This document shows positions 42,175-49,674 of a stretch of 64,000 nucleotides of DNA, piece after piece. A program made the position numbers and the translations under genes. Origin of the DNA: Mycobacterium sp. (GTDB lineage Bacteria; Actinomycetota; Actinomycetes; Mycobacteriales; Mycobacteriaceae). The DNA lies in NCBI GenBank assembly GCA_021732005.1, contig JAKFVT010000042.1:59872-123871 (forward strand), written 5' to 3'. Positions within the stretch are counted from its first letter, which is position 1, and every line of letters starts with the position of its first letter. The notes under the pieces were generated by a model. The model made no database searches. It worked only from the letters and a program-made list of their open reading frames with translations, and was not told where the DNA came from.

Positions 42175-43652
42175 CCACTGCTGCGCTGGGCATTGCGGTT
42201 TCGACACTGCCAGGCCTTCCGGCCGGTACCGACACCATCGGCGTGGTGGCGCAGATGGTGCGTCGCGCCGCCTCCCGCGACTTCGAGACCTGGTGGAATA
42301 AAGCGGAGAATGCTGGGTTCTGTGCGAATCCGATCCGTCTGACAGGAACCGACAGCTTCGGTCGCGAGCTTCGGGTGTGGACCCGATGCAACAACCGACG
42401 CGCTGTCGCCTGCCCGTCCTGCTCTGATCTCTATGCCCGCGATACCTGGCAACTCGTACACGCCGGCGTGCACGGTGGCCATCACGATCTGCCGCCCACA
42501 GTCGCCGAACACCCTCAGGTGTTCGTCACGCTGACCGCGCCCAGTTTCGGGGCCGTGCACACCACACGCGATGACGGCCAGCGAGGCCAGGCTCGGCGGT
42601 GCCACGACCGGGGCCGGAATGCCCACCAACGTTGCCAGCACGGGAGACCCCTGTGGTGCAGCTCCATCCACCACGAGGGCGATGCTCATGTCGGTCAGCC
42701 GCTCTGCGAGGACTGTTACGACTACATGGGGCATGTCCTGTTCGCCTGGCATGCCCCTGAACTGTGGCGGCGCTTCACCATCGCCCTGCGCCGGCTGTTG
42801 CGTAGACGCTTACGCGCGCTCGGCGAATCCCCCACCGCTGCCCGAATCAATTTCGTGAAGGTGACCGAGATGCAACGTCGGGCGATCCCGCACTTCCACG
42901 CCGTAATCCGCCTCGACGAGCCGCCACAGCCGGGCCAAGCCCCAACACCACCCAAGTCCTCAATCACAGCCACCGACCTGGCCCTCCTAATCCATCAGGC
43001 CGCAAGCGGCGTCGCACTCACTGTCGCCGCCCCAGCACACGGCGCTGAAATCAGTAGCCGTGTAATACAGTTCGGCACTCAGACGGATGCGCGGCCATTG
43101 CGGTCGGACAGTAGTGACTGCGGCGGGGCAACACCTCGCCAGTCGCGTCGGTCGGTCCCGGCCTACCTGGCCAAGTACGTGACCAAATCCGTCGCCGACT
43201 TCGGCGTTGGGGTCCGACGGATGTCACCGCTCGCCGTTCCCGATTTAGACGTCCCCACACATATCCGGGCGATTCTGACCACAATTCTCGATCTAGCCGA
43301 TCATGGCGCCTACTCGGAGATAGACCGCTGGCTGCACACTCTCGGCTTTCGTGGGCATATCACCACCAAATCCCGGCTGTTCTCCACCACGATGAGTGCG
43401 CTGCGCGAGCATCGAGCTGAGTGGACTCGGGAGCAACGCCACCGCTCAGACCTCGCGACCGACGAACATGATCGGGCGCTTCACGGTGCCGAAGAAGAAG
43501 TGGAATGGACATTCGATCGAGCCGGGCTGGGCAATCTCGGTGAACGCACTTTGGTCGTGTCTGCGGCGCACCGAATGATCGAACATCGCCACATCGTCCG
43601 TGCGAATCGCTGGACGCACGATCAATCCTCGCCACCAGACTGGTCGACATGA
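42171..43652 (+). CDS. Replication initiator (RepSA-like, HUH rolling-circle type)
   Basis: Nicks the plus origin to start rolling-circle replication of the excised circle. It has 493 residues. Two Cys pairs (CNNRRAVACPSC near 85, CEDCYDYMG near 183) suggest a zinc-binding region. Motif 1 is VFVTLTAPSFG (~118), the HUH motif is PHFHAVIRLD (~240) and the catalytic Tyr segment is AYLAKYVTKS (~330). This set is typical of pSAM2 RepSA-type proteins. GTG start overlapping the translocase stop; followed by xis and int. No obvious truncation. Confidence 0.92.
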   Translation: MTTAALGIAVSTLPGLPAGTDTIGVVAQMVRRAASRDFETWWNKAENAGFCANPIRLTGTDSFGRELRVWTRCNNRRAVACPSCSDLYARDTWQLVHAGVHGGHHDLPPTVAEHPQVFVTLTAPSFGAVHTTRDDGQRGQARRCHDRGRNAHQRCQHGRPLWCSSIHHEGDAHVGQPLCEDCYDYMGHVLFAWHAPELWRRFTIALRRLLRRRLRALGESPTAARINFVKVTEMQRRAIPHFHAVIRLDEPPQPGQAPTPPKSSITATDLALLIHQAASGVALTVAAPAHGAEISSRVIQFGTQTDARPLRSDSSDCGGATPRQSRRSVPAYLAKYVTKSVADFGVGVRRMSPLAVPDLDVPTHIRAILTTILDLADHGAYSEIDRWLHTLGFRGHITTKSRLFSTTMSALREHRAEWTREQRHRSDLATDEHDRALHGAEEEVEWTFDRAGLGNLGERTLVVSAAHRMIEHRHIVRANRWTHDQSSPPDWST

Positions 43653-43831
43653 CTACGCCCGTATTCGATCGCGAGAAGACCGGTCCCGGGACCCTGCGAA
43701 TAGCTGAAATTGCCTCGCCCGCAGCACAACCCGTATGTGTTACTTCACCCCCACAAGCCGTACGCCGGCATTCCGAATTACTTCCACACGGAGAGGAAAA
43801 CGGATGCATACTGAATTCAGTGCTGAGCTGA
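43649..43831 (+). CDS. Possible small ORF between rep and xis
   Basis: A 60-codon frame starts with an ATGA overlap on the rep stop and runs 28 bases into xis. The overlap is the spacing seen elsewhere in this operon, but the peptide (MTTPVFDREKTGPGTLRIA...) resembles nothing I know. It may simply be the rep-xis gap. Confidence 0.25.
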   Translation: MTTPVFDREKTGPGTLRIAEIASPAAQPVCVTSPPQAVRRHSELLPHGEENGCILNSVLS

Positions 43832-43995
43832 TCACCGTGCAGGCCGCGGCGGATCGTCTCGCAGTCAGTCGATGGATGGTGTACCGGCTGATCTGGGACG
43901 GACGTGTCAGATCGGTACAGATCGGTAGGTGCCGGCGGATCGTGCGGCAGTCTTTCGACGACTACCTATCCGGCTTGATTGAAGGAGCCGCGTGA
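43804..43995 (+). CDS. xis: Excisionase-type HTH protein (Xis)
   Basis: A 63-residue MerR-like winged helix protein (ITVQAAADRLAVSRWMVYRL, then GRVRSVQIGRCRRIVRQSFD) of the class that steers the integrase toward excision. GGAGAGG lies seven bases before the ATG; an upstream in-frame ATG gives an extension without family similarity. Its stop shares a base with the integrase start (TGATG). The order rep-xis-int is that of pSAM2. Confidence 0.88.
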   Translation: MHTEFSAELITVQAAADRLAVSRWMVYRLIWDGRVRSVQIGRCRRIVRQSFDDYLSGLIEGAA

Positions 43996-45260
43996 TGGCT
44001 GCAGGTGGGAAAGCACGTCGCAACGCGAACGGCCAGGGCGGCGTGTACCGACGAGGTGATGGGCGCTGGGAGGCGAAAGTCTTCGTCGACACGCCGGACG
44101 GACGACGGAAGCGCATCAGCGTCTACGGCGATAGTGAGCGTGCCGCCTTGGACGAACTCGGCAAGGTTCTCGATCAACAGCGACGCGGCATACCCACTGC
44201 AACAACGACGTTGACGGTCGCTGAGTACATGACCTACTGGCTAGAGCACATTGCGGAGCCTAGCGTTCGGCGCACGACGTATGCGACCTATGAGGGCGAC
44301 GTGCGCCTGCACATCATCCCGGGAATTGGCAATCGGAAGCTGAAGTCACTGCAGGCCTCGCATATTCGCGCATGGCTGACCGGATTGCAGACCCGATGCC
44401 AATGCTGCGCCCAAGGGAAGGACGCAGCGCGAGGGCGCAAGTCGCAGGCACGGTGCTGCGCTCTCGTGCCTGCCAAGTGCTGCAACGACGCGTTGTCTGC
44501 CAGCTCGATTCGCCACATTCTGCGCGTTTTGCGGGCTGCTCTGCAGGATGCGGTCGACGAAGAGATGTTAAGCCGCAACGTCGCCCGACTCGTTCAGTTG
44601 CGCGTGACCGATGACCGGAAGGTGCGCTCTTTCACGCGGGCTGAGGCGATGCGCTTTCTCAAGACCGCTGAGACGACGCGACTTTATGCACTGTGGGCAG
44701 TCGCGCTGTCGATGGGACTCCGTCGTGGTGAGGCGCTCGGGCTGCAATGGTCCGACGTCGATCTAGACGCTGAGCGGATTACAATCAGGCGAGCGTTGCA
44801 CCGCGTGGACGGCCAGCTGAAGCTTGAGAACGTCAAAACTGAAGGATCCGTCGCAGTTCTGCCAGTACCTCGGACGCTTGTGCCGATTCTGACTAACCAC
44901 CGCCGGCGCCAGCTGGAGGAGCGCCTGGCCGCCGGATCAACGTGGCGCGACACGGGACTGGTTTTCACGACCCCTAAGGGCGGCGCGTTGGAGCCGCGCA
45001 ACGTCAACCGAATGTTCCACAGCCTGTGCGCGAAGGCGGAGGTGCCGCAACTTCGCGTCCACGACCTCCGACACTCGTGCGCCACCCTGCTCTTCACAAT
45101 GGGAGTTCAGCCGGCGACGGTTCAGAAGATTCTGCGCCACAGCTCAATCACGGTGACGACGGGAACCTATGTCGAGGTCATCGAAGCCGTTCAACGGGAT
45201 GCTTTGGACTCGATGGGCTCACTGTTCGCCTCCAACAGCCTCGGCGACGAAACCGGGTAG
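43995..45260 (+). CDS. int: Tyrosine site-specific integrase
   Basis: Recombines attP with the tRNA-Ala attB. It has 421 residues. The N-terminal AP2-like arm-binding domain (GGVYRRGDGRWEAKVFVDTP, ~10-60) is followed by a SAM-like core-binding domain with a Cys-rich insertion (CQCCAQGKDAA ... CCALVPAKCC, ~135-158) that is common in actinomycete element integrases. The catalytic residues are in GLRRGEALGL (Arg, ~242), VHDLRHSCATL (His-x-x-Arg, ~355), ILRHSS (~379) and the nucleophile in TGTYVEV (~391). GGAG precedes the ATG. It lies 2.9 kb from the right att, farther than usual, because the ABC-3C genes lie between. Confidence 0.95.
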   Translation: MAAGGKARRNANGQGGVYRRGDGRWEAKVFVDTPDGRRKRISVYGDSERAALDELGKVLDQQRRGIPTATTTLTVAEYMTYWLEHIAEPSVRRTTYATYEGDVRLHIIPGIGNRKLKSLQASHIRAWLTGLQTRCQCCAQGKDAARGRKSQARCCALVPAKCCNDALSASSIRHILRVLRAALQDAVDEEMLSRNVARLVQLRVTDDRKVRSFTRAEAMRFLKTAETTRLYALWAVALSMGLRRGEALGLQWSDVDLDAERITIRRALHRVDGQLKLENVKTEGSVAVLPVPRTLVPILTNHRRRQLEERLAAGSTWRDTGLVFTTPKGGALEPRNVNRMFHSLCAKAEVPQLRVHDLRHSCATLLFTMGVQPATVQKILRHSSITVTTGTYVEVIEAVQRDALDSMGSLFASNSLGDETG

Positions 45261-45388
45261 CGTTCGCCTGATGGAATTCAGCGGATACGTTCAGCTTCGA
45301 GTCCGTACAAGTCGACCGCAACGACGCGCGATCGAGTGCCGCAAGCCGACGATGACGTTGCCGTTGTCGAAATATCAAAGGTCTCTGG

Positions 45389-46149
45389 TTACGACGGCAA
45401 CGGCTGAGACGGAAAAAAGCCGAATCGGCCTTCCCCCGCAACGCCTGTGAAAAATACGTCGGTTGACTCCTTCCGGAGTCCAGATGGTGGATCCATGTTC
45501 TCCATGATGATGACCTGCCCACCAACCGACTGCTGAATGTCGTCGTAGAACCGCGCAGCAATGCCGATGTCGAGAACCTCACGATCGACGGCTTCGCCAG
45601 GCTTCGGTGGGCGATAGGTCACCAATGGTGAATCCAGAACGACAAATCCAGGGTGTGGAAGATCATTTTCAAAGCAATACTGAGCAAGGCCAATGGTGAA
45701 GGCGGAGTGGAGGATTGCGCGAACGCCTTTACCGTGAGCAGAGCGTAATTGATCGCCCGCTATCAGATCCTGCTCATCCCGGTCATAACGGACCTCATCA
45801 CCATCAGGGACCTGCCACGCGGAAAGCCTCTCACCGATCGCTTTAGAGAAGCGCCGCACAGTACTCCCTCCAGCAAGCCAAAACTGCCGCCCTCGACCCC
45901 CCTGGTGAGCGTGACGTCTTCACCAGTCGGCGTCCGAATTCCCAATAGGACTGTGCTGTAGCCCGCGCGCTGCGGAATCTCCCGAAGAGTGGAACCACGA
46001 AGCATGAAGTCAATGGCGTCGACAATGAACGACTTCCCTGTGTCAGAGGGACCATGGATGACAGTCGTTCGTGGCCCGAAATCAACCGTCGCTGGAGCCT
46101 TGCCGGGCCCCACGAAAGTCAGATGCGTCAGGCTAATGCGGTTTGCCAT
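45389..46149 (-). pseudogene. ABC-3C system ATPase, internally deleted and out of frame
   Basis: The N-terminal part (~95 residues) is intact, with Walker A in VIHGPSDTGKSFIVDAIDF, and ends at GVEGGSFGLLEGV. From about 45865 the sequence continues in another frame with the C-terminal ATPase part (VRRFSKAIGERLSAW, RDEQDLIAGDQLRSAHGKG, then the Walker B strand GFVVLDSPLVTYRPP and GGQVIIMENMDPPS) to the stop. The coiled-coil middle, probably several hundred residues, is missing, and the join changes frame. The product cannot be a working ATPase. The 5' end overlaps the middle-component gene by 17 bases. Confidence 0.8.
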
Positions 46150-46684
46150 TGTTCCCGTCCGTATCGGGCCAGTGAAATTCTTCGGACCAGGAATCGAATA
46201 TCGCCTTTGTCTGCCGTCGCAGATTCGCTTCGTCCAGATCGGGAAAACTTCCCAACACCCATCCGACACGATCGCGCAAGCGATGTGAGTACGACGAGCC
46301 CAAGACTCCCACGAAGTGCAGGGCGCCGTCGCCGGCAAGAAACCGCACCCCGTTCATTCCAACCGCAATCTCGGCGAGATGCAGCCTCAGCAGAAGACCA
46401 ATTCCTGCCTCGATAGATTCACGCTTGGCCGCAATCTCGCCTGCACGGATCGGCAGAGCCGGATGCAGACTTTCAGGGCCACCGACGTCCCTGCTGTGGA
46501 GCACGAAGTGATCAAGCAGGACAAGCTGATTCAGGTCGAGTTCAGCTGGGAAGGCCTGGGTCAAGATCATCAACACGCGGATGCCGACCTCCAAAGGGCC
46601 GTTCAGCGGCGATTCATTGATGCTTTGCGGCCTCCGACGGTCGCCCGCTGGACCGTTCGGTGCCCGATTGTCGTAGTCATTCAT
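46133..46684 (-). CDS. ABC-three-component system middle component (MC2-like)
   Basis: A 183-residue protein that fits the MC2 family of ABC-3C conflict systems (NGPLEVGIRVLMILTQAF, LDLNQLVLLDHFVLHSRDVG, GPESLHPALPIRAGEIAAKR). The middle component is thought to link the ATPase to the effector. The ATG overlaps the effector stop by eight bases, and its own stop overlaps the ATPase start, so the three genes form one unit. Reading frame intact. Confidence 0.8.
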   Translation of the reverse strand: MNDYDNRAPNGPAGDRRRPQSINESPLNGPLEVGIRVLMILTQAFPAELDLNQLVLLDHFVLHSRDVGGPESLHPALPIRAGEIAAKRESIEAGIGLLLRLHLAEIAVGMNGVRFLAGDGALHFVGVLGSSYSHRLRDRVGWVLGSFPDLDEANLRRQTKAIFDSWSEEFHWPDTDGNNGKPH

Positions 46685-47798
46685 TGCGCGACATCCATTG
46701 AATCCGATCGACGTTCGCCAGCTGGTGGCACATGCCCTGTCGATCATCGATCTCGACCACCGAAATCAGACGATGCCGACTCAGATCCAGCTGTCCAACT
46801 AGCGAAAGCACACTCGTCAAACGTCTCAGGCCCGTGGCGTGGTGGTCCTCGACTACATCGATAACACCCGAATGAATGTCATCCTGCAATCGCTCAAAAG
46901 TCCCCGGCGGCACTGAATCCCGCGCGTACACTCGTAGCGCCTCCGCCTTGTAGAAGTTCTCGCGGTGGCGGCGAAAGCGTTCGCCCACTCTGGGATTTGA
47001 TGCCACTGATTCGGGTTGGAGGCTTTCCTCGGGGTGTGCTTCGGCGTAAACATCAACCAGTTGTTGTACGTATCTCCGTTCGTGTGTCGCCAAGTCACCG
47101 GGAGCTGGCACATGAGCGGGTCGCGGCTGAAGCGCTGTGGCGAATCGGTCGCTGTACCAACAAGTTGTCTTATGCAGTTCAAGCACATCAGTCAGCTCGA
47201 CGGATCGGAACATCGAGAAATCCGTGACCGACGCCAGTTCCTGAACCGAAGAGACGAGGTCCGACTCAAGGCCCCTCGCGAGGGTGCTGTCGTCGTCGGC
47301 CAAGTGGTCGAGGAACTTTTTCCTCAACTTCTGCGGGCTGCTGAGCATCCGACCGCAGTTTGTACTGCAACCGCGGGGAGCCAAGATCTGGTAGCTGTCC
47401 GGCAGAACGCACTCTCCGACAACAGTTGCCACGAAGATCTTCAGAATCTCGGGAAGTATGTCTCCTAGGGCGAGAGGTTCTGCATAGTGCTTGCACTGGA
47501 AACAGTCCCAAGCACCTTCTAGGCCGTTTGCAGTCTTGAACGCCGCAATGTCCGCGCCCCTGTCACCGGCTCCACCGAACCGCTTGACCTGAACGTAGCC
47601 GGATCTCAGGGCATGCACCCATTCAAGGATGAATAGTTCCCATTGGACGTCGTCGTACAGGGAAATGCGTGCCATGGGCGATATTGGTGGCCCGGACAGC
47701 GCGACACCAGTCTCTCCATGTAGGGGTTCTGGTATGTCGCGAAGACCACTAGAGGGACCCCCAGGAGCCTGGCTATCTCCGCTCTGAGCTGCGTTCAA
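46677..47798 (-). CDS. ABC-three-component system effector with PD-(D/E)XK nuclease-like domain
   Basis: A 373-residue protein. The N-terminal half has a restriction-endonuclease-like core: LYDDVQWELFILEWVHAL, GGAGDRGADIAAF (Asp) and AWDCFQCKHY (the QxK element). The C-terminal half would be the conserved ABC-3C C-terminal domain. In described systems the effector is released or armed by the ATPase when it senses invading DNA. The TTG start has GGGAGG ten bases upstream; an ATG at 47675 would give 332 residues and start just before the nuclease core. The segment between looks coding but is proline-rich. With the ATPase broken the system is probably inactive. Confidence 0.75.
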   Translation of the reverse strand: MNAAQSGDSQAPGGPSSGLRDIPEPLHGETGVALSGPPISPMARISLYDDVQWELFILEWVHALRSGYVQVKRFGGAGDRGADIAAFKTANGLEGAWDCFQCKHYAEPLALGDILPEILKIFVATVVGECVLPDSYQILAPRGCSTNCGRMLSSPQKLRKKFLDHLADDDSTLARGLESDLVSSVQELASVTDFSMFRSVELTDVLELHKTTCWYSDRFATALQPRPAHVPAPGDLATHERRYVQQLVDVYAEAHPEESLQPESVASNPRVGERFRRHRENFYKAEALRVYARDSVPPGTFERLQDDIHSGVIDVVEDHHATGLRRLTSVLSLVGQLDLSRHRLISVVEIDDRQGMCHQLANVDRIQWMSRNE

Positions 47799-47807
47799 CC
47801 GACTCTT

Positions 47808-47879
47808 GCCTCCCGGCGGTCAGGATACGACAAGTCGTAGGATCGCCAGCCGAGACACGACATGCCCCGGCCGGGAGGC
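47808..47879. repeat. 10-bp inverted repeat with an inner palindrome upstream of the ABC-3C operon
   Basis: GCCTCCCGGC (47808-47817) and GCCGGGAGGC (47870-47879) are perfect complements 52 bases apart. Between them TACGAC-AA-GTCGTA (47826-47839) is another perfect inverted repeat. The left arm, read on the minus strand, supplies the GGGAGG that could serve the effector TTG start. It could be an operator, or a structure that controls effector translation. Confidence 0.5.
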
Positions 47880-48111
47880 TCACGGTTCGCGAGCAGGCAT
47901 CATGCTGCAGCGTGACGGAAATTCGACGATCGGAGCGGGGACGCTGACCGCCGCTGGTTGGTTGGGACCAATGGCATGGCCATCACCCCGCCACACCGCA
48001 GGGGCCGTCACGCCGCAGGGGCGGACTGTGTTGACCGACAGCGCCGTGGCGGCCATCCGGGAGCTGATGAGAAGGGGGCGATGCGCTCCTGCTCACGGCT
48101 GAGATGAACCG

Positions 48112-48134
48112 AACTGTCGTCAGAACTGTCGTCA
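48112..48134 (+). repeat. Right integrase arm-type sites (two 11-bp repeats, 12-bp period)
   Basis: AACTGTCGTCA at 48112 and 48124, exactly 12 bases apart, in the same orientation as the three copies at the left end. They end 36 bases before the att core. In the excised circle these would be the two arms flanking the core of attP. Confidence 0.75.
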
Positions 48135-48170
48135 AACGACCTTCTGAGCACTCAATCGAGTGCTGTTTTG

Positions 48171-48217
48171 CCTGGTGGAGCTAAGGGGATTCGAACCCCT
48201 GACCCCCACACTGCCAG
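48171..48217 (-). repeat. attR: 47-bp direct repeat inside tRNA-Ala(GGC)
   Basis: Exact copy of the left repeat. It covers the tRNA from CCA through the T arm to the anticodon loop, so the element supplied this 3' half and restored the gene. Sequence beyond it at each end differs at once. Confidence 0.95.
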
Positions 48218-48248
48218 TGTGGTGCGCTACCAACTGCGCCATAGCCCC
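48173..48248 (-). tRNA. tRNA-Ala (GGC)
   Basis: 76 nt including encoded CCA. The acceptor stem is GGGGCTA/TAGCTCC with one G-T pair, the D arm is GCGCAGTTGGTAGCGC, the anticodon stem-loop is CACAC-TGGCAGT-GTGGG with anticodon GGC, and the T arm is AGGGGTTCGAATCCCCT. Its 3' 45 bases are part of the att repeat. The gene is intact after integration. Confidence 0.97.
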
Positions 48249-48411
48249 AGGTGTGCTCAACGAAGTTACACCACCGGCACGCGCGCCTCAAAATCGCTGG
48301 TCAAAGCTGCAGCAACCGGCGATATGCGGCGAGCCCGCATTGAGATTGAACTCACGCAGGCCGCCACTCGCACTTTTCCTGCGTCAGTGCAGTCTCACGC
48401 AAGGCACACCC

Positions 48412-49674
48412 TCAGGGCAGCTCACCGGCGGCCTCCGGCCCCAGCGGCCGGGGCGGGGTGTGCTCCAACGGCGGCCTGTCCCGCGTTTCCGGCGCCAGCA
48501 GCCACCCGATAGACGCCAATACCAGGATGGCCCCGCTGATCGCGAACGCCCACTCGAACGACAGATGCTGGGCGATCTCGCCCACCCCCAGCGATCCGGC
48601 GATCGACCCCAGATCCGACATCATCTGGAAAGTCGCCACGGCAGTCCCACCGCGGGCCTTGCCGATGATGTCGGCCACCGCGGCCTGCTGCGGCGCGGTG
48701 AACACACCGGTGGCCGCACCCGCGATGAACGCACCAACCAGGAACACCGGCAGCACTGTCGCGGCACCGACTACGGCCGTCGTCAGTCCCGACAGTCCCA
48801 GCCCGACGATCAGGAGCGGCCGGCGGCCCGTCCGGTCGGACAGCCGGCCCGACGGGATCACCGCCGCCACGTTGCCGGCCGCGAACGTGGCCAGTGCCGC
48901 GCCCGCGACCCCGGGCCCGCGGTGCAGCGCCTCGGTGATGAACAGCGGCACCAGCGCCACCCGCAGCCCGAAGGCCGACCACCCGGTCGCGAAGTTGGAC
49001 AGCAGGGCCGCCCGATAGGCCGGGTGGCGCAGCGCCACGCCCAGGGTCACCGTCAGTTCGTCGGCCGGGGCCGGCGCAGCCAGATGCGAGTGCCGCAGGT
49101 TGATGAACACCACTGCCGCGGCGATCAGCAATGCCGCGCCGTAAATGAGGAAGGGCGCCGCCAGGCCGAGACCCGCGGTGAGGCTGCCGAGCAGCGGGCC
49201 GGCCACCGAGCCGACCAGGAACGCCGACGAGAACATGCCTGCCACCCGGCCGCGGGCGTTGTGCGGGCTGATCCGGATCATCAGACCCAGCGCGGAGACG
49301 AAGAACATCGTCGAGCCGATCCCGCCGAGCGCCCGGAACACCAGTAACTGCCAGTAGGTGTGGGCGAACGCGCACGCCCCGGTCGACAAGGCCACGATCA
49401 GCAGGCCGCTGACGTAGATCCGCCGCTCCCCCAGCCGCTGGACCAACATGCCCGACGCCGGGGCGAAGCACAGCCGCATCAACGCGAACGCCGTGATCAC
49501 GAACGTCGCGGCGCTGATACTCACACCGAAGTTGCGGGCGAACTGCGGCAACACCGGCGCCACCACGCCATAGCCCAGGGCGATCACTGCGTTGGCGGCG
49601 ATCAGGACCCAGACCTCCCGCGGAAGCTTGGCCTCGGCTTCCGAGGGACAGTCACCCTCCGCGACAGAACTCAC
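48412..49674 (-). CDS. MFS transporter
   Basis: A 420-residue major-facilitator protein with twelve hydrophobic segments. It carries the loop motif LVQRLGERRIY and its repeat GRLSDRTGRRPLLIVG, and GSVAGPLLGSLTAGLG as the antiporter-like motif of helix 5. This points to a drug-proton antiporter, although the substrate is unknown. The GTG start overlaps the pgm stop by four bases (GTGA), so it is coupled to pgm, which is an odd pairing of a metabolic enzyme and an exporter. First intact host gene to the right of the tRNA. Confidence 0.92.
   Translation of the reverse strand: MSSVAEGDCPSEAEAKLPREVWVLIAANAVIALGYGVVAPVLPQFARNFGVSISAATFVITAFALMRLCFAPASGMLVQRLGERRIYVSGLLIVALSTGACAFAHTYWQLLVFRALGGIGSTMFFVSALGLMIRISPHNARGRVAGMFSSAFLVGSVAGPLLGSLTAGLGLAAPFLIYGAALLIAAAVVFINLRHSHLAAPAPADELTVTLGVALRHPAYRAALLSNFATGWSAFGLRVALVPLFITEALHRGPGVAGAALATFAAGNVAAVIPSGRLSDRTGRRPLLIVGLGLSGLTTAVVGAATVLPVFLVGAFIAGAATGVFTAPQQAAVADIIGKARGGTAVATFQMMSDLGSIAGSLGVGEIAQHLSFEWAFAISGAILVLASIGWLLAPETRDRPPLEHTPPRPLGPEAAGELP

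Larger units (their letters stand above)
47799..48172. other. Right end of the element, non-coding
   Basis: These ~370 bases hold the long inverted repeat at 47808, a direct repeat CCGCAGGGGC (47996 and 48013), arm-type sites at 48112 and the att core. A plus-strand stretch at about 48027-48090 (RTVLTDSAVAAIRELMRRG) resembles the first helix of GntR-family regulators and may be a gene remnant. Confidence 0.5.
24735..48217 (+). mobile_element. Actinomycete integrative and conjugative element (AICE, pSAM2 type) in tRNA-Ala(GGC)
   Basis: The element is bounded by 47-bp exact direct repeats of the 3' part of tRNA-Ala(GGC), and the complete tRNA is at the right end. The replication and transfer core is a SCO3933-family regulator, TraSA/FtsK translocase, RepSA-like HUH initiator, Xis and tyrosine integrase, all read rightward with overlapping ends. 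A leftward NUDIX and XRE pair and a rightward HD gene lie just before it. No phage structural genes, type IV secretion genes or relaxase are present, which fits the single-protein dsDNA transfer of AICEs. Cargo is lipid-related (24.9-38.1 kb) plus a decayed ABC-3C system between int and the right att. Conjugation has not been shown; the core genes all appear intact. Confidence 0.9.

Noticed and set aside
43992..43994. GTG start for the integrase
   Set aside because: The ATG one codon later has better spacing from GGAG and overlaps the xis stop in the TGATG arrangement.
24735..48217. Prophage
   Set aside because: No capsid, tail, terminase, portal or lysis genes. The FtsK translocase and HUH initiator fit an AICE instead.
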